Shown here: piece after piece, positions 9,837-14,040 of the stretch
How positions within the stretch are numbered: position 1 is the stretch's first letter
Layout of the letters: each line of letters opens with the position of its first letter
From: Conidiobolus incongruus B7586
Taxonomy: Eukaryota; Entomophthoromycota; Entomophthoromycetes; Entomophthorales; Conidiobolaceae
Direction of reading: 5' to 3'
DNA: 14,040 bases
Assembly: GCA_000697335.1 (NCBI GenBank)
Contig: JNEM01016919.1
Coordinates: forward strand, 1 to 14,040
The notes under the pieces: model-generated
Told to the model about the DNA's origin: nothing
What the model saw: the letters and a program-made list of their open reading frames with translations, nothing else
Databases searched by the model: none
Translations under genes and position numbers: made by a program

Positions 9837-9950
9837 ATGAAAATGTCCGTAAAAGCCAATAAAGATGAAGATCTGTGTTCACTAAAATATTTGACAATAG
9901 CAAAATCTAACTATGAAAACGCTTCTACTATATCACTTATTATTAAATGA
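9837..9950 (+). other. 37-codon open frame in a small GC-richer patch
   Basis: ATG AAA ATG TCC starts a frame ending TGA at 9948-9950. It encodes MKMSVKANKDEDLC and so on, with a mixed composition (Lys, Asp, Glu, Ser, Cys, Ala) unlike the Ile/Asn/Lys noise of the surroundings, and ends in a hydrophobic SLIIK. No family is recognised. It may be a micropeptide, a stray exon or chance. Confidence 0.2.
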
Positions 9951-10120
9951 AAATTAAGTAAATTAGTAAATTATTTAAATTTTAAAATACATAATTGATT
10001 ACACTGCATTTGATATTTTTTCATTTATTATCAGTCATTAACTCTCATTTAGTCATTTTAAGTGAATAAATTTGTAATTAATACTTCAAACTGAATTTTA
10101 CTGTGTATGACTATAATAAT

Positions 10121-10124
<4 letters not shown>

Positions 10125-10156
<32 letters not shown>
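10125..10156. repeat. (AT)n microsatellite
   Basis: A 32-base alternating AT run preceded by (AAT)n. Confidence 0.95.
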
Positions 10157-10160
<4 letters not shown>

Positions 10161-10313
10161 TGATTTTATTCGAAATGATCAAATTATTATATTATCAAAT
10201 TATTGGTAAACCTTATATCAGCTAATAATTTGACTATTCGTTAAAAAATATAAGTATATATTTTAAGTATTAATTCAAATTTATAGATTTTATATAATAT
10301 ATTGGAATATGTA

Positions 10314-10318
<5 letters not shown>

Positions 10319-10344
<26 letters not shown>
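10319..10344. repeat. (TA)n microsatellite
   Basis: A 26-base alternating TA run. Confidence 0.95.
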
Positions 10345-10889
10345 CAGCATATTATAGTAATATGTACATATAATTTTCAATTTCTTTATGAATATTTAGT
10401 AATATGCTCATATTGAAATATTATATATTATTAAATTATTAAAATAAAAAATAAATAAAATATAAATTATATAAAAAATAAATCAATTTAAAATTTGTTA
10501 CAAAATATTAATTTATTAACCAATTAAATTAATTTTTAATATTAATTCCTTATTTTTTTTTAATAAAATAAAATAAAATAATCTAAACTATTAATAAGAA
10601 CAAAAATTATAAAATTATTATATAATCAATTATCATTGGTAATTTTAATTGACGCCAGATTAATATTAACCTATATGTTTCATGTTTAATAAAATAGCCA
10701 ATAATATGTCTTATTAATTATATACTCTTTTGTATCAAATATATTTTGTTTACTAGTAATTGAATTGGTCAATATTCAAATTAACAAATTAAATATTTTA
10801 TTTTATCTGTTATATAATTTAAAAATGAATGAATAATCTTATTATATAATATAAATTTAATTTTAAGATTTTAATTTTTAATAAATATG

Positions 10890-10921
10890 TATATACTATA
10901 TATATATATATATAGTATATA
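10890..10921. repeat. 32-bp perfect palindrome around a TA core
   Basis: An AT-repeat core is flanked by TATAC and GTATA arms, so the two G/C positions are symmetric and the whole 32 bases are self-complementary. It is likely to extrude as a cruciform; it probably arose from microsatellite growth. Confidence 0.85.
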
Positions 10922-11588
10922 TTAAAACCAAATTTTTTTAAATTATAATTTTAATAATTAAAATTTAAAATTAATTTAAACTATTAAATTATGAAAATAA
11001 AATAATAATAATAAGATTAAAACAAAATTCCCAATTTGTTGATCATTGATTCAGTTTCTGAATTTTATGATCATTTTTTTTAAATCAATTAATTTTTTTT
11101 CAATTTGATTTTAATTTTCAAATTCAAATTTTAATAATTGAAAATTGATTTTCAAGTTATATCATAAATTAAACGATAATTGATTGGTTTTAAAGTTATG
11201 ATCGATGGTTAAAAACACTTGATACTTTTATATGCTTGATTATTTTATTATTCACATTTAATTGAACTTTGTCTCAATTGTGTATCTGTTTTATATCATT
11301 GTTCATCAATGATCACTTTATTGAGTAATAAAAATGAGATATATTTTTAACCCATTAAATTTTAAAGGGATCATTATTAAATCATTTGAATTAGCTTCTT
11401 ACAATTTATAAATTGTATAATTTTATTATCTTATAACTTTAGATTTATTAGTTAACTTTTAATAAAATGATACAATTATTGTAAAATAATTTTTAATTTT
11501 ATTAATTTCTATATTATAATAGTTTTGTTAATATATCAAAGTAAATGAATGTAAAATCTAACTAATATATCAATAACCTAACTTATAT

Positions 11589-11690
11589 TTATCCTAGCAC
11601 CAGACTCAATAAATGATCGAACGCATTGTTTTCAGCCAATTCAACCTTTGGATTATTTTCTAAATTTGATTGAAATTCATTTATCGTAAT
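11589..11690 (-). other. Exon-like open frame, possible 3' exon or gene remnant
   Basis: On the minus strand a frame of about 33 codons ends at TAA (11589-11591). Its second half, NNPKVELAENNAFDHLLSLVLG, uses GCG, TTC, GTG and CTG codons and has an amphipathic pattern, unusual for the desert. There is no in-frame ATG, but CAAATTTAG just before it could be a splice acceptor. No upstream exon was found. It may be a terminal exon, a relic or chance. Confidence 0.2.
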
Positions 11691-11911
11691 TTATTATAAA
11701 AAATTAGTGTATTATTAAATCAAAAAGATTAAATAATTTTTATTATCCCTAAAAAGTAATAATATATTGATTATTCCTTTATTTAATAAAATTTATTAAT
11801 AAAAATAATCATACTACAAATTGAGTGTATTTAAATTAATTTTAATTTCTTTGTAACTTAAATATTATTTGAATTCGATTCAAAGATTGTTTTATAATTG
11901 ATAAAAATAGA

Positions 11912-11926
11912 ATATATATATATATA
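11912..11926. repeat. Short (AT)n run
   Basis: A 15-base alternating AT run. Confidence 0.9.
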
Positions 11927-12439
11927 GTAACTTAATTAATAATAAATAACTATTAAACTAAAAATATAGTATTATATTTGGAATTAATATAAAAATCAAT
12001 TTTCTAATATTCATAATATAAAATCCAAATTCAAAATTATACACTAATAGTGTTGTAAACTATATTATATTTATCTGATAATTTCACTATTATTAAATCG
12101 GAATTAAATTCTTAATATATCATAATAATAAGATTATATTGAATAAATAATATGATTTTAACATTATTTAAAATATAATGTTTAATACTTCTTATTTAAT
12201 AAATTGAAGATATTTGATAAATTTTAATTTAAAATAATTTTAGTCATTTTCTATTTATTAATAATAATTAATTAAATTTTTAATTTCAATTTTTGATAAT
12301 TAATTGAGATTTTAAAATATATTTAATAATAGTTTGTTATTATATTTCAAAAGTTTTTCAAATCTTGAAAATTTTTGATAATATATTAACACGTCTTGGG
12401 AAAGCGGTGTCCAGAGTAGTTTAAATAAAAGAGAGAGAT

Positions 12440-12549
12440 CCGGGGAATTCTAGGTAAGAGTTAGAGGGATAGGGGTTTATTGGTTTAAGTCAAATAGCTG
12501 GGAGGACCCATATCGAACTCGTCTTGTTGAGGATAACTCTAACTCCCGG
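12440..12549. repeat. Nested hairpin inside the GC-richer island
   Basis: CCGG (12440-12443) pairs with CCGG (12546-12549). GAGTTAGAG (12458-12466) pairs perfectly with CTCTAACTC (12537-12545). TGGG-AGGA-CCCA (12499-12510) forms a small apical hairpin. The three are properly nested, as in a folded RNA. Confidence 0.5.
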
Positions 12550-12702
12550 TTTTATATAGAGTGAATAGGGTAATGTGATTCATTTGATTCTCCAGTGGCT
12601 TGCATCATCGGCTAATTAAAAGATAAAGCAGGAGCAGATGGTATGTGAAGGGGGAATGACTTTGATATTAGGTTGATGTAAAAATACTTGGGTAGAAGCG
12701 AT

Positions 12703-12710
12703 TCACGTGA
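12703..12710. promoter_or_regulatory. TCACGTGA palindrome (E-box)
   Basis: A CACGTG core, the site bound by bHLH factors such as Cbf1 in yeasts, sits at the edge of the GC-richer island and is followed by a second GTGAC. Read as GTCACGTG on the minus strand it also fits the yeast CDEI consensus; no other centromere element was seen. Confidence 0.3.
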
Positions 12711-12720
12711 CTCGTGACAG

Positions 12721-14040
12721 TATATTGTTAATTACTTAAGCAACAACATGAATATATTATTGATTTAATAAATATTTTGATAAACATAAACTGAGATTAA
12801 TTCAAAGTAAAAAATATCATTTGAATAACTTAAATATTATATTTAGATAGAAATACAAATTGAACAATTCAATATTCCATGATATTTTTCTTTTCAACAA
12901 GTTAAAAATGACTAATAATTGACTATATCGAATTTACTGCAATATTTTACTCTTTGATACTAAACAAATAATATAATTATCATCAAGAGTTTCAAATTAT
13001 TTTAGATTGTTCTAAATTAAATTGATAGTAAATTTCCTAAAATATTATATTTTAAAATAATTTTATATTATTTTTAATTATTGTAATAATTACATAATTT
13101 CTTTTTAAAATTTAATAATTTAATAAAAAATATTTTATCCAATCAACTTTTTTAAAATTGAAAATCAATTTTATTCAATATTTTTTGGTTTAAGAGAATA
13201 AATACGAAACTGCCAAGATAAAAAGTCAAAGATAGTTTTGGGTATTGGGCTTAGCCATTTTATTCATTAATTTCATTATACATACCAATTTTATATAATT
13301 TGAATTTTTATTTTTCTGTCAGAAAATATTATATGATATTCAAATGAAATGATTAATGATATGAATTTGTTGATTTCAAATATATTCATTAACATATACA
13401 TCAATTAAAGTTTGAATTTTGAAAAATAAATATTCGATATAAATTCACTCAATTTACTTTAATAGTTCATATACGTTGTTTCAATAAAACATATTAAACA
13501 AAATAAATAAGGATATTTATCTATTATCTTGTTTATACTCCAAATCATGATAATACTTTAAATTATTTAATTATTGTTATATATTTTGATTATCATATTC
13601 AATCCAAATTATTTATAATCTCTCAAAATCAATTATCTATTTTTATTTTAAATAGTTAATTATATCAAAAATGCTTAGCTATAATCAATCAAACTTATTT
13701 AATAATTCAAATAAAATATCTAAATAGGCTATATTTAGCTTAATATCATTATGATTGAATTAGATTATATAGATTTTATCGATGAGAGTAATATTAGATT
13801 AATTTATTATTAATAATATAATTGATAAATTTGAAATTCAAATTTATTTTTATAATTTAAAAAATTTTTTGAGATCAAACTTAAATATTTAAATATATTT
13901 TGAAATAAAATAAAAATATAATATTAAAATAATATTGTTATATTGTGAATGACTTTTTGTTATATATTTAATAAAATTCTAATACTCATAAAACAATATT
14001 ATTATCAAAAACTGATATTTGATATTTTAAAACTTAATTA
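12721..14040. other. AT-rich DNA, no gene recognised
   Basis: AT-rich with stops in all frames. A slightly GC-richer spot at about 13200-13260 holds only a 10-codon minus-strand frame (13226-13258) and is not called. Confidence 0.7.

Larger units (their letters stand above)
9240..12388. other. Second AT desert, no firm gene
   Basis: Very AT-rich, with stops in every frame and several TA microsatellites. Two small patches depart from the background (9837-9950 and 11589-11690) and are described separately. Nothing else is recognised. Confidence 0.7.
12389..12720 (-). mobile_element. GC-richer island, candidate old solo LTR (alternative: structured RNA gene)
   Basis: About 330 bases stand out from the desert, with 26 of 60 bases G or C at 12481-12540. 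Read on the minus strand, the order resembles an LTR: TGTCACGAG start near 12719, TATATAAAA at 12550-12558 (plus-strand coordinates), AATAAA at 12476-12481, and a GGACA end at 12408. The ends TGTC/GACA form the short inverted repeat LTRs carry. No clear target duplication flanks those ends (TATATT at 12382-12387 and 12721-12726 is a weak alternative), and no internal retroelement region or primer-binding site adjoins. If it is an LTR it is a solo, aged fossil. No protein frame is supported. The nested hairpin inside leaves an RNA gene possible. Confidence 0.35.

Noticed and set aside
12497-12530. B-box-like GTTCGATAT on the minus strand, suggesting a tRNA or SINE
   Set aside because: No A box at the right distance and no pairing T arm or acceptor stem could be formed.
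12625-12660. GGAGCAG resembling signal recognition particle RNA helix 8
   Set aside because: The matching opposite strand and GNAR tetraloop of that helix are absent.
12700-12722. CDEI-like site hinting at a point centromere
   Set aside because: A single 8-base match; no CDEIII-type sequence was found next to the adjoining AT-rich DNA.
13226-13258. Minus-strand frame MAKPNTQNYL in a small GC-richer spot
   Set aside because: Only 10 codons and no splice donor continuing it.

Overview
The window looks like nuclear DNA of an AT-rich eukaryote, most likely a fungus in the broad sense. Three things point that way: a homeodomain whose third helix (IQIWFQNKRQ) resembles the fungal Yox1/Yhp1 type, a 50-base intron with a GTATAT donor and a TTTACTAATC branch-like site, and small gene islands set in extremely AT-rich DNA. 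The lineage cannot be fixed from sequence alone; early-diverging fungi or microsporidia-like relatives are as plausible as an AT-rich ascomycete.

Layout. Bases 1-3154, minus strand: the 5' part of a large two-exon gene for a secreted, threonine-rich, mucin-like protein that runs off the left edge. It has a signal-peptide exon, a phase-0 intron, an Asn-rich head, then Thr-rich tandem repeats: a 105-base unit with six identical copies in a row, and further on a 267-base higher-order repeat rich in ACT/ACC codons. Bases 3155 to about 4380: moderately AT-rich 5' flank with TATA-like boxes on both strands and a repeated GGCGTAAAA motif, but no convincing second gene. Bases 4380-8597: an AT desert with microsatellites and a few inverted repeats. 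Bases 8598-9068, minus strand: a short homeodomain protein in a sharp GC island (34 of 60 bases G or C at 8761-8820, against 1 of 60 at 8281-8340). Bases 9069-14040: a second AT desert broken by a few small GC-richer patches. The largest of these (12389-12720) has a TATA box, an AATAAA signal, a nested hairpin and TGTC/GACA ends; it is either an old solo LTR or an unrecognised structured RNA gene.

The two genes do not form an operon or an obvious pathway. One is a likely cell-surface or wall protein and the other a likely DNA-binding regulator, with about 5.4 kb between them. No complete transposon, CRISPR array, rRNA or tRNA gene was found. Every open frame of 60 codons or more on the plus strand across 1-2462 is an antisense shadow of the Thr-rich gene's stop-free triplet repeats.
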